Assembly (NCBI GenBank): GCA_020845575.1
Contig: JADLFL010000055.1
Coordinates: 20,533-84,532 of the forward strand
Direction: 5' to 3'
From: Acidobacteriota bacterium
GTDB lineage: Bacteria > Acidobacteriota > Vicinamibacteria > Vicinamibacterales > Vicinamibacteraceae
DNA: 64,000 nucleotides
In this document: positions 36,027 through 44,394 of the stretch, piece by piece
Layout: the number at the start of each line of letters is the position of its first letter
Numbering within the stretch: position 1 is the first letter of the stretch
Made by a program: the position numbers and the translations under genes
The notes under the pieces: generated by a model
The model's input: only the letters and a program-made list of their open reading frames with translations
What the model was told of the DNA's origin: nothing
Database searches by the model: none

Positions 36027-37371
36027 CCCGGGTCACGACAGGTTGGCGACGGAGTACCGCGACACGGAGCATCAGACCTGCCAGCGACGCGGCCGCGGTC
36101 GCCAGCAGGCTGCCGTCGACTGAGTAAGCCGGAATGAGGAGCGCGTTGCCACCGAGATTGGCTACCGCTGTCACGAGCGAGATGGCAGAGGTCGTCGATA
36201 CGCCGCGCAGGCCCTTTGCGACGAGCAGATCAGCGCTCATGGTGACCCCGAGGTGCATGTAGATACACAACCCGAGGAGGCTCGCGGTCACCCACGAGAA
36301 CTCGAACTTGCCACCGTAGACGACGAAGAGCAGGCGGCACAACAACGCTGCCGCTGGAACGGCCAACCAGCCCACGACGACGAAGGTGCGGGCCACACGT
36401 CCGTACATGGCCGATGGGTTGCCGTGCGCGCTTGCTGTCGGAAGCAAGACGTCAGAGACAAGTTTGGTCACGCGGCTCGCAACAATGTTGAACGCGGCAT
36501 AGTAGGCGCCATACAGGCCGACTGCACTCACTCCGTGGTACGCGTTGAGCATCAGCGTGTCGATTGAACTCAGTGCGAACAGGTAGGCGACGCTGCCGAC
36601 CGAGTAGACCGCGCCGAATCGTGCCAGCCGCTGAACCAGGGCTCGTTGCGGCCATTCCATCGAGGGCGCGGTGTCCTTCAGACAGAGCCCGGCGAACACG
36701 AGCAGCCGCATGGCGCTCAGGAGAACGTACAGCGCATACGTCCAGGTAACGCGCGTGACGAGCAGGGCCGCCGTTGGCACGGCATACGCCACCGCCGCTA
36801 CGACGTTGTGCCGGCCGACGCGCGCGAACAGCCGCAGCCCGGTCAGCATGGCTTGCGTCACGATTTGCAGAGTGGTCACCGCCGCAAACCCGAGACTCCA
36901 GAGCAGTACTGTGCGCGGCACACCCAGCGCAGTCGAGAGTGGCGTCGCCGTGACTGTGCCCACCAGGACCACGGCCGGGAGGAGGCAACCGATCAACACG
37001 AGCGTGGAACTCAGCACCCGCCCTGGTGCAGGAGAAGAGGCGATCTCCCGCGCGGCCGCGGCATGGAGACCCAGAAGCATCGGCACGACGAACAACTGCG
37101 CCGTGCCGATCACGAGATTGGCGCTGCCGAACTCCTCCGGACCAAGCAGGCGGACGACATACGTACTCAGGCCGAACGTGATCAGCGTGGCGATGACATC
37201 GGAACTCAGAAGGTAGCCGAAGTTCGCGAGAAAGCTGCGCGTGCCGCCGGTGAGCGGACCGCCGAGGAGCCTGGCGGCAAGAGCGTCGACGAGGCTGGCG
37301 ACTCTCGCCCGTGCGCGTGTGACGGCTGAAGACAAGCGTTGAATCCTACTGTTCAGCGTTGCCGCGCACAA
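36019..37371 (-). CDS. wzx: Wzx-like oligosaccharide flippase (MOP superfamily)
   Basis: This is a 450-residue polytopic protein with about 12-14 hydrophobic segments. The N-terminal segment FLANFGYLLSSDVIATLITFG and LGPEEFGSANLVIGTAQLF match the start of Wzx/RfbX flippases (RxLGPxxFGxxx). These proteins move undecaprenyl-linked repeat units across the inner membrane. A central DTLMLNAYHGVSAVGLYGAY region is typical of MOP proteins. The ~45 residues before the first span are extra. The GTG start at 37371 is 32 bp from the divergent GT4. Its 3' end overlaps the convergent methyltransferase gene by eight bases. It provides the Wzx/Wzy export route beside the ABC route. Confidence 0.88.
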   Translation of the reverse strand: MCAATLNSRIQRLSSAVTRARARVASLVDALAARLLGGPLTGGTRSFLANFGYLLSSDVIATLITFGLSTYVVRLLGPEEFGSANLVIGTAQLFVVPMLLGLHAAAAREIASSPAPGRVLSSTLVLIGCLLPAVVLVGTVTATPLSTALGVPRTVLLWSLGFAAVTTLQIVTQAMLTGLRLFARVGRHNVVAAVAYAVPTAALLVTRVTWTYALYVLLSAMRLLVFAGLCLKDTAPSMEWPQRALVQRLARFGAVYSVGSVAYLFALSSIDTLMLNAYHGVSAVGLYGAYYAAFNIVASRVTKLVSDVLLPTASAHGNPSAMYGRVARTFVVVGWLAVPAAALLCRLLFVVYGGKFEFSWVTASLLGLCIYMHLGVTMSADLLVAKGLRGVSTTSAISLVTAVANLGGNALLIPAYSVDGSLLATAAASLAGLMLRVAVLRRQPVVTRVT

Positions 37372-37394
37372 GGATGACCAGGCTGGCAGATCCT

Positions 37395-37400
37395 TATAAT
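37395..37400 (+). promoter_or_regulatory. Perfect TATAAT -10 immediately before a GT4 start
   Basis: A consensus TATAAT ends only two bases before GTG 37403 and eight bases before TTG 37409. If it is a real -10, transcription would start at about 37406-37408, giving a leaderless or near-leaderless mRNA beginning at TTG 37409. No good -35 is visible at 17 bp spacing (GGATGA). Confidence 0.45.
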
Positions 37401-37402
37401 AG

Positions 37403-38554
37403 GTGGGTTTGGCCGATCGTCTGCATGTCTGTTTCGTGATCCGTTCTCTCGAGACGGGTGGGGCCGAGCGGGAAACGGTCGAGCTGATCCGCCGCCTGGC
37501 AGGCGGCGGAGACAGGGTGACGGTTCTCGTCTTCTATGGCGGTGGACAGCTCGAGCAGGATCTCGCAGGGCTCCGGGGCGTCACCGTGCGGTCATTGGAA
37601 AAGCGCGGCCGCTGGGACATGCCGCGCTTCCTGTACCGTCTGTGGTCGGTCGTGCGGCAGGTTCGCCCCGACGTCCTCGTGGGCGTACTGGGCGTCGCAA
37701 CCGAGTCGGTGCTCCTGGTGGGACGGGTGCTCGGCGTGCCCGTCGTGTGGCGTCTCGGTGCGGCCTTCATGGACTTCTCGCTGTACGACTGGGCGCCGCG
37801 CGCGATATTCCGGATTGGTGCGTGGCTGTCTCGCTTTCCCGATGCGATCCTGATCAATTCGGAGGCTGGTCGTGCGCATCACGTGGCGCATGGCTGGTCT
37901 CCGGCACGGATGGAGGTGATTCCCCAGGGCTTCGATGTGGGGAAGTTCCAGCCAGACCGCTCCGCCGGGATGGCCGTTCGCGCAGAGTGGCGCGTCAGGG
38001 ACGAGGATTTGCTCATCGGTCTTCTGGCACGCCTCGATCCCATCAAGGACCACGAGACATTTCTTCGCGCAGCAGCAATCGCGTGGCGGAAGGAGCCCGC
38101 GCTGCGATTCGCGTGTATCGGCGGTGGTGTCGACGGGGAGTACCGCGACAGGATGGAGCGGCTGTCGATCGAACTGGGCCTGCAGCACGTCCTGGCCTGG
38201 GTTGGTGAACGTCGCGACGTCATGGGCTGCTGCAATGCTCTGGACATCGTGACGCTGACGTCCCTCGGCGAAGGCCTGTCGAACGCGATCGGCGAAGCGA
38301 TGTCGTGTGGCGTTCCCGCAGTGGTCACGGATGTTGGCGACATGGCACGGTTGGTCGGCACGACGGGTCGCGTCGTGCGTTCGAGGGACGCCGACTCCCT
38401 TGCGGCAGCCTGGCTCGAGCTCGCCGCGCAGCCGTCGCTTCGACGGATCCTCGGTGACGCCGCACGCGCCAGGGTGATGGAGCACTATTCCGTGGACGCG
38501 GCGGCTCGCGCGTTTCGCAAGACGTTCACCACGCTCGCGGAGCGGAGGCGATGA
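37403..38554 (+). CDS. Glycosyltransferase family 4
   Basis: This is a 383-residue GT-B transferase of the TIGR03088/WcaK-like group. It shows LHVCFVIRSLETGGAERE (the SLxxGGAER acceptor motif), VLVGVLGVATESVLL, FPDAILINSEAGRAHH, LIGLLARLDPIKDHETF and EX7E in LGEGLSNAIGEAMSCG. GTG 37403 is the nominal start, and TTG 37409 is favoured if the TATAAT just upstream is the -10. It heads a coupled run with the next GT4 (ATGA overlap), the Wzy-like protein and another GT4. All four genes may therefore assemble and polymerise one repeat unit. Confidence 0.88.
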   Translation: MGLADRLHVCFVIRSLETGGAERETVELIRRLAGGGDRVTVLVFYGGGQLEQDLAGLRGVTVRSLEKRGRWDMPRFLYRLWSVVRQVRPDVLVGVLGVATESVLLVGRVLGVPVVWRLGAAFMDFSLYDWAPRAIFRIGAWLSRFPDAILINSEAGRAHHVAHGWSPARMEVIPQGFDVGKFQPDRSAGMAVRAEWRVRDEDLLIGLLARLDPIKDHETFLRAAAIAWRKEPALRFACIGGGVDGEYRDRMERLSIELGLQHVLAWVGERRDVMGCCNALDIVTLTSLGEGLSNAIGEAMSCGVPAVVTDVGDMARLVGTTGRVVRSRDADSLAAAWLELAAQPSLRRILGDAARARVMEHYSVDAAARAFRKTFTTLAERRR

Positions 38555-39672
38555 CCTCTCGCGCTGAGGTGCGGATCACGGCGGTCATCTCCTCCCTGGC
38601 GTGCGGTGGTGCCGAGCGCGTCATGTCGATTCTCTGCAATCACTGGAGTGGTGCGAATCAAGTGACGTTGCTCACCTTCGACGACGGTCTCGAGCCGCCG
38701 TTCTTTCCCCTGAGTCCGGCGGTGTGTCATCGGCCGCTGGGGTTGGCGGGAAGGTCGACTCAGGTCATCGATGCCGTCGTGCGCAACGCCGGTCGTGTGC
38801 GTCTGCTGCGACGTGCGATCGAGGCATCGACACCGGATGTGGTGGTGAGCTTCGGCGATCGAACGAATGTGACCGTGCTGCTGGCGACGCGAGGACTCCA
38901 CGTGCCGGTCGTGGTGTCGGAGCGCAGTGATCCGCGGAACTTTTCGCCTGGGTGGGCGTGGTCCGTGCTTCGGGCGTTCACCTATCGACAGGCTTCGTCG
39001 ATCGTGCACGTCGCGACTGAGGGCCGCGAATGGTTCCGTGGCAGCCTGGCGCGCAAGGTCCGAGTCATCCCGAATCCAGTGGCCGTCGCGCCGGCACGAC
39101 GGCGAGATCCGAAGGACGACGATGTCGTGCGGCTCGTGTCAGTGGGACGTCTCGCTCACGAGAAGGGTCACGACCTGCTGCTGGAGGCGCTCGCGAGTCT
39201 GTCTCCGGATACACGGCAGCGCGTGAGCCTGACGGTCGTCGGCGACGGACCCCTGCGGGAAGCGCTCGAGGCCCGCGCGTCCACCCTCGGCCTCGAGCAG
39301 CACGTACGGTGGGCGGGGCGTCAGCAGGACCCGCTCGCCTTCGTGAACGCTGCGCACGTCTTTGTTCTGCCATCCCGGTTCGAAGGATTCCCGAACGCCC
39401 TGGCTGAGGCCATGGCGGCCGGACTGGCGGTTGTCGCAACAGATTGCCGCTCGGGTCCGCGTGAACTCATCGATGATGGCCGCAGCGGTCTACTGGTTCC
39501 TGTCGACGATATCGCGGCACTCGCTGCTGCGATCACGGAATTGGTGGCCGACCCGACTCTGCGCCGCCGTCTGGCTGCGGAAGCGCCGGCGGCGACGCAC
39601 CGCCTGCACGTCGACCGCGTGGCGGATGAGTGGCAGGCCTTGTTCGCTGAGGTAAGGGCGCGAAACGCATGA
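38551..39672 (+). CDS. Glycosyltransferase family 4
   Basis: This is a 373-residue GT-B enzyme related to the PglH/WaaG-like group: ISSLACGGAERVMSILCNHW (acceptor loop), PDVVVSFGDRTNVTVLLA, VVVSERSDPRNFSPG, LVSVGRLAHEKGHDLLL and EX7E in RFEGFPNALAEAMAAG, followed by DCRSGPRELID, a near-signature of this group. ATG 38551 overlaps the previous stop, and its own stop overlaps the next start (ATGA twice). The GPRELI motif is common in alpha-1,4-GalNAc/Glc-type transferases, but the actual donor cannot be read. Confidence 0.89.
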   Translation: MTSRAEVRITAVISSLACGGAERVMSILCNHWSGANQVTLLTFDDGLEPPFFPLSPAVCHRPLGLAGRSTQVIDAVVRNAGRVRLLRRAIEASTPDVVVSFGDRTNVTVLLATRGLHVPVVVSERSDPRNFSPGWAWSVLRAFTYRQASSIVHVATEGREWFRGSLARKVRVIPNPVAVAPARRRDPKDDDVVRLVSVGRLAHEKGHDLLLEALASLSPDTRQRVSLTVVGDGPLREALEARASTLGLEQHVRWAGRQQDPLAFVNAAHVFVLPSRFEGFPNALAEAMAAGLAVVATDCRSGPRELIDDGRSGLLVPVDDIAALAAAITELVADPTLRRRLAAEAPAATHRLHVDRVADEWQALFAEVRARNA

Positions 39673-41324
39673 CAATCAGGGAGAACTCCAGGACAACACC
39701 GGGCCTGGCTCTGACGTTCGTGGCCATGGTGGCGCTGCCCATCGGCCTGCAGTGGGTCACACCGGCTACCGTCGTGATCCCGATCGTCACAGCCGTCCTG
39801 GCACTTGTCCTGTCGCGGTTGATGCCAGGCGCGTCATCTCACGCGTTCCTGAGAATCTGGATCGGGAGTGCGATCGTACGGTGGCTCGCGCTGGTGGCCG
39901 CCGTCGTCGCCCAGCGTTCACTCGGCACCGTGGTCCTCGGTGGAGACGGGCAGCAGTACCTCTCTCGTGCACTGTACCTTGCCGCGTCAGGATTCTCGCT
40001 CGACGTATCGCCAATCGTCGAGTTCGGGACCTACGATGTCGGGCCGTACTACTACTTCGCGACCGTGATTGGAGGTCTCGGGCAGAACCTCATCGCGTTG
40101 CAGATGACCAACGCGGCGGTGTCGTCTCTCGTTCCGCCTCTGACGTACGCGATGGCGCACCGCCTCGTGCCTCGACACGCCATGTGGATCGGCATCGTGC
40201 TGGCGCTGTATCCGACGGCCATGGTGTTCGCCGTGCTGGATCTTCTCAAGGATCCTTCGGTCGTACTGGCGACCGTCACGGCGTTCTGCGCCATCGTCTA
40301 TCTCATCGAGGACGATGCGATCCTTGCACCTGGACGTCGCGCGACTCTGCTGTTCCTCATCCTGGCAAGCTTGTCCTATCTGCACCTGAGTCGCTACTAC
40401 AGCATGCTGTTCCTCGGCTTGGCCATGCTCGTGAGTGTCGGCTTCCTCGTCGCCTGGCGGCGCGCTCGGCCTCGGCGTGCGCTCATGCAAGTGGCCGTGG
40501 TCTGGGTACTCGCAGAAGGGATATTTCTGCCGTTCGGCTGGCCGCCGTCGCCGGCGATGCTGTCGAGCAGCGCGCAGTCCGTCCTCGATGCGGCGGACAT
40601 CGCGCATCGTGCCACTGACGTGCAGGGCGCCGACGAGCCCTTGACCTCTCCAACTCCTCGCAGGAGGCCGGGCATCGTGGCGCGGGAGCGAGCGTTGCCT
40701 CAGTTGTCCGAATCACTGCGCATTGCCGGTGGTGGTCGCTCCGACGCTGGCGATGGCGCAGTGGTAAGCCCATCGACAGGCCTGCACACACGTGATGGCT
40801 CGCGGAATGTGGGGATGAAAGGCGCGGCACCGACGGCCGTGAAAGTAGAAACGGTGGCGTACCAGGCGCTGCCGGAGCAATCTGGCGTCAAGGGGCGTGT
40901 CATCGACGTGTCACGCAAGCTCCTGGGGCCGTTCGTGTGGGTGCTGCCTCCTGATTTGTCTCTGCGTACGGTGATGGTCGGCGACTATCTCCTGTACCCC
41001 GGGATGATTCTCTGGTACATCGCCTGGCCGTTCATGATCGTTGGCGTCGTCTGGACGAGCATCTTGACCGTGCGCGGGCGCGCACCGCTGATGCTGGGCT
41101 GCCTCGCTGTGTTCGCCGGCCTGTACCTGGCTTTGTATGTTGGGGTGAACCTGTCGTTCCGGCAGCGCGACGCCCTGTTGCCGTTCTTGTTGATACTGGC
41201 GGCCGGCGGGTATGACGTCATTCGCGACTGGCGCGCGTGGCCCTGGGGCTACGGCGTGTATTGGCTGGGACTGGTTGGCCTGGCGGCGGCGCATCTCGTG
41301 GCACGGGCGAGACTGGCGCCATAG
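39669..41324 (+). CDS. Polytopic membrane protein, candidate Wzy polymerase or GT-C transferase
   Basis: This 551-residue protein has about 10 hydrophobic segments and one long extracytoplasmic loop (~residues 300-400, rich in Ser/Gly/Arg). It lies in the middle of four coupled polysaccharide genes. The first loop carries GGDGQQYLSRALYLA, and the segment WVLPPDLSLRTVMVGDYLLYP precedes the last spans. Such large periplasmic loops are seen in Wzy O-antigen polymerases and in GT-C enzymes of the GT39/83 type. GDGxxY near the first loop resembles the acidic loop of GT-C enzymes. No clear family match. With a Wzx gene at 36019 and no other candidate polymerase, Wzy is my preferred inference. Confidence 0.65.
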   Translation: MTIRENSRTTPGLALTFVAMVALPIGLQWVTPATVVIPIVTAVLALVLSRLMPGASSHAFLRIWIGSAIVRWLALVAAVVAQRSLGTVVLGGDGQQYLSRALYLAASGFSLDVSPIVEFGTYDVGPYYYFATVIGGLGQNLIALQMTNAAVSSLVPPLTYAMAHRLVPRHAMWIGIVLALYPTAMVFAVLDLLKDPSVVLATVTAFCAIVYLIEDDAILAPGRRATLLFLILASLSYLHLSRYYSMLFLGLAMLVSVGFLVAWRRARPRRALMQVAVVWVLAEGIFLPFGWPPSPAMLSSSAQSVLDAADIAHRATDVQGADEPLTSPTPRRRPGIVARERALPQLSESLRIAGGGRSDAGDGAVVSPSTGLHTRDGSRNVGMKGAAPTAVKVETVAYQALPEQSGVKGRVIDVSRKLLGPFVWVLPPDLSLRTVMVGDYLLYPGMILWYIAWPFMIVGVVWTSILTVRGRAPLMLGCLAVFAGLYLALYVGVNLSFRQRDALLPFLLILAAGGYDVIRDWRAWPWGYGVYWLGLVGLAAAHLVARARLAP

Positions 41325-42479
41325 ATGTCGGCAGACGAACGGTTCGTGGCATTCGTGCTCACGACGCTCGACACCGGTGGAGCCGAGGGCCAGTTCGCGC
41401 TGCTCGCGGCGGCGCTGGCCGCACGCGGGCATCGTGTGGAGGTCACGTGCCTCGGCTGTTCATCGCCGCTCGCCACCAGTCTGCGCGCCACTGGTGTGAC
41501 CGTGTACGAACTCGGGGCCCGGACGCCCTCTTCATTGCGGAATGCGTGGAGACTCGTGTGCGGTTTTGCGTCGACGGTCGTGCGCTGGCGTGGCGACACA
41601 CCTCGGGTCGTTCACGGAGTTCTGCTACACGGATACATTTTCGGGGCGTTTGCTGCCCGACTGGCTGGCGTTCCAGCGGTGGTGGCGAGCCGGCGTTCAC
41701 TCGGAGCGTTCAAGGCCCACAGGCCGTTGCTCCTGGGTTTGGAACGCCTCGCCACCCGATGCACGGATGTCGTGGTCGCCAACTCCGCGGCTGTCAGGCA
41801 GGACACGTTGGAACGCGAGCGACTCGATCCTGCCATCGTTCGCGTCATCCACAACGGCCTTGCGCCGTTTGTCGACGTCCCTGATGCGCGAGAGCGACTG
41901 CGGCGCGGTTTGCGGACATCGGTCGAGATGCCGGTCGCAGTGATGGTGGCCAACCTCATCGCGTACAAGGGGCATGACGTGTTGTTGCCGGCCTGGCGGC
42001 ACGTGCTGGAACGGCATCCAACCGCCATGCTCTGGCTTGTCGGAGAGGGCCCTGAACGGGGACGACTGGAGACACTGGCGCACACGCTTGGCATCGAGAC
42101 CCAGATACGATTCGCTGGCAGCCGCGTCGATGTTCGGGAGCTTCTGGCGGCAGCTGATGTGCTGGTCCATGCGTCGCGCGAAGAGGGATTCAGCAACGCG
42201 ATTCTGGAGGGAATGGCTGCGGGGTTACCTGTCGTTGCGACAGCGGTCGGTGGGAACCCAGAGGCCGTCGTAGAGGGGGAAACAGGCGTGCTGGTGCCCG
42301 CAGATGACGCGGTCGCGCTGGCCTCCGCGATCGACCAGGTGATTGACAACTCGACCGTGTCACGTGCCTGGGGCACCGCCGGTCGCGCGCGAGTGGCCGC
42401 GTCGTTCACGATCGATCAGATGGTGGCTGCGTACGAAATGCTGTATGCCGAGCTGTTGATCCGGAAAGGCCAGGCATAA
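41325..42479 (+). CDS. Glycosyltransferase family 4
   Basis: This is a 384-residue GT-B transferase: FVLTTLDTGGAEGQFALL (TTLxxGGAE acceptor motif), VHGVLLHGYIFGAFAARLAG, VVASRRSLGAFKAHRPL, VVVANSAAVRQDTL, AVMVANLIAYKGHDVLL and EX7E in REEGFSNAILEGMAAG. ATG 41325 follows the membrane-protein stop directly (zero gap). The asparagine-synthase-type gene begins four bases after this stop. It is therefore part of the unit running 37403-49549, where nearly every junction is an overlap. The specificity is not known. Confidence 0.89.
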   Translation: MSADERFVAFVLTTLDTGGAEGQFALLAAALAARGHRVEVTCLGCSSPLATSLRATGVTVYELGARTPSSLRNAWRLVCGFASTVVRWRGDTPRVVHGVLLHGYIFGAFAARLAGVPAVVASRRSLGAFKAHRPLLLGLERLATRCTDVVVANSAAVRQDTLERERLDPAIVRVIHNGLAPFVDVPDARERLRRGLRTSVEMPVAVMVANLIAYKGHDVLLPAWRHVLERHPTAMLWLVGEGPERGRLETLAHTLGIETQIRFAGSRVDVRELLAAADVLVHASREEGFSNAILEGMAAGLPVVATAVGGNPEAVVEGETGVLVPADDAVALASAIDQVIDNSTVSRAWGTAGRARVAASFTIDQMVAAYEMLYAELLIRKGQA

Positions 42480-42483
42480 AGAC

Positions 42484-44394
42484 GTGTGTGGCATCGCAGG
42501 ACGCATCAATTTTCTCAGCGGCGCACCCGTCGATCCTCGCCATGTGACGGCGATGTGCGACCTGATGCGGCACAGAGGCCCTGACGGCGAAGGTGTCTGG
42601 GTAGACGGGCCCGTGGGGTTCGGACATCGACGCCTGTCGATCATCGATCTCTCGAACGCCGGCGCGCAGCCGATGAACAGGGGAGATGGGCGACTGTGGC
42701 TCACGTTCAACGGGGAGATCTACAACGTCCGCGACGTGCGACGCGCCCTGGAGGCCAGGGGCGTGACGTTCCGGTCCCACACGGATTCCGAGGTCATCCT
42801 GGCGGCATACGACGCCTACGGTGACGACTGCGTCAGTCACTTTGTCGGGATGTTCGCGTTCGCCATCTGGGACGCGCGGGCGCGCCGGGCCCTCATCGCG
42901 CGCGACCGCGTCGGGAAGAAGCCGCTGTTCTATCGCTTCGATTCCGACGGCCTCGCGTTTGCGTCGGAGGTGCGGGCGTTCTTCGGCGAGCCCGGGTTCA
43001 CGGCCGAGCCCGACCCGCAGGCGATTGCCGACTACCTCGGGTTCCAGTACGTGCCGACGCCCGGCAGCGCCTTCAAGGGCGTGCGGAGGCTGCCCCCCGG
43101 CCACGTGATGACGATCCAGGACGGACGGCAATCCATCACGCGCTATTGGTCGCTACCGTACCAGCCGACATTGACGATCAGTGAGGACGAGGCCGTGGAG
43201 GCCGTGGACGAGGCGTTGGACCGTGCCGTCCAGGATCGTCTCGTCAGCGACGTCCCGCTCGGCGCGTTCCTCAGCGGGGGGATCGACTCGGGGACGGTCG
43301 TGGCGATGATGGCCCGGCATTCGTCGACGCCGGTCCGGACTTTCTCGATCGGGTTCGCCGAGGAGCGGTACAACGAACTGCCGGCGGCGCGTCTCGTGGC
43401 GGAGCGCTACGGGACGCGGCACGAAGAGTTCGTCGTCGAGCCCGACGCCGTGACGCTGATGCCGAAACTGGTCTGGCACTACGGCGAGCCATATGCGGAT
43501 TCATCGGCCCTGCCCACATTCGCGTTGGCGGAGATGACGCGCCGGCACGTGACGGTGGCCCTGAACGGAGATGGTGGTGATGAGAGCTTCGGCGGGTACA
43601 CGCGGTATGTGGCCAGTCTCGCAGCGTCGCGGTTCGACCGGGTGCTGCCCGCGGCATTGCGCCGGCTCCCGGCTCTCGTCACCGGGCCCGTCTCATATGC
43701 CGTGCCGACGCCGCTCTTGCGTCGTGCGCATCGTTTCTTCGAGAGCTTTGGCGAGTCGTCCGAGCGGCGTTACGCCTCATGGATGCTGCATTTCGATCTG
43801 CAACGCAAGCGAGCCGTGTGCCGACCCGAGTTTCTGGAAACCGTGCAACCCGATGTCGTGCCGCAATTGGAGGCCATCTTCGAGGCATCGTCCGCCCCTG
43901 ACTTCATCGACCGGATGCTCGACGTGGATGTGCAGACCTATCTGCTCGACGATCTCCTGGTGAAGGTCGATATCGCGACCATGGCGCACTCGCTCGAGGC
44001 ACGGTCGCCCCTGCTCGATCACCGCGTGATGGAACTCGCGGCGCGCCTGCCGGCGCGGTACAAGATCAAGGACGGCAGACACAAGAAGCACGTTCTGCGT
44101 CGCGTCGCGGCCCGACTCCTGCCGACGGAGATACTCGACCGGCCGAAGATGGGTTTCGGCGTCCCGCTCGATCGATGGTTCCAGACGAGCCTGCAGGGGT
44201 ACGCCCGTGAAATCCTCCTCGACGAGCGGACGCTGAACAGAGGCTACTTCAAGCCGGACGCCATCGGTCGCGTGCTCGATGAGCATGCCTCGGGCCGCAT
44301 GTTCTGGCACTATCAGATCTGGAACCTCCTGATGCTCGAAGGCTGGTTCCGTACGTTCATCGACAGACGGCCGGTGCCGTCCGATTGGCCATGA
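42484..44394 (+). CDS. asnB: AsnB-type glutamine amidotransferase in a polysaccharide locus
   Basis: This is a 636-residue class II glutamine amidotransferase. Met-Cys2-Gly gives the N-terminal nucleophile Cys2 (MCGIAGRINF). RHRGPDGEG, LSIIDLSNAGAQPM and FNGEIYN are the glutaminase motifs. The synthetase domain has the ATP pyrophosphatase loop FLSGGIDSG (~261-269), NGDGGDESFGGYTRY and ARSPLLDHRVMELAA. Cluster-borne AsnB homologues (WbpS-like, and those of exosortase loci) often amidate uronic acids or other carboxyl groups of the polymer instead of making asparagine. It starts at GTG 42484. Its stop overlaps the start of the transglutaminase-like gene (ATGA), suggesting linked chemistry on amide groups. 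Confidence 0.9.
   Translation: MCGIAGRINFLSGAPVDPRHVTAMCDLMRHRGPDGEGVWVDGPVGFGHRRLSIIDLSNAGAQPMNRGDGRLWLTFNGEIYNVRDVRRALEARGVTFRSHTDSEVILAAYDAYGDDCVSHFVGMFAFAIWDARARRALIARDRVGKKPLFYRFDSDGLAFASEVRAFFGEPGFTAEPDPQAIADYLGFQYVPTPGSAFKGVRRLPPGHVMTIQDGRQSITRYWSLPYQPTLTISEDEAVEAVDEALDRAVQDRLVSDVPLGAFLSGGIDSGTVVAMMARHSSTPVRTFSIGFAEERYNELPAARLVAERYGTRHEEFVVEPDAVTLMPKLVWHYGEPYADSSALPTFALAEMTRRHVTVALNGDGGDESFGGYTRYVASLAASRFDRVLPAALRRLPALVTGPVSYAVPTPLLRRAHRFFESFGESSERRYASWMLHFDLQRKRAVCRPEFLETVQPDVVPQLEAIFEASSAPDFIDRMLDVDVQTYLLDDLLVKVDIATMAHSLEARSPLLDHRVMELAARLPARYKIKDGRHKKHVLRRVAARLLPTEILDRPKMGFGVPLDRWFQTSLQGYAREILLDERTLNRGYFKPDAIGRVLDEHASGRMFWHYQIWNLLMLEGWFRTFIDRRPVPSDWP

Noticed and set aside
42484..44394. 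Exosortase/PEP-CTERM system, which also uses AsnB-like amidotransferases
   Set aside because: No exosortase, PEP-CTERM sorting signal or related marker was recognised anywhere in the window.
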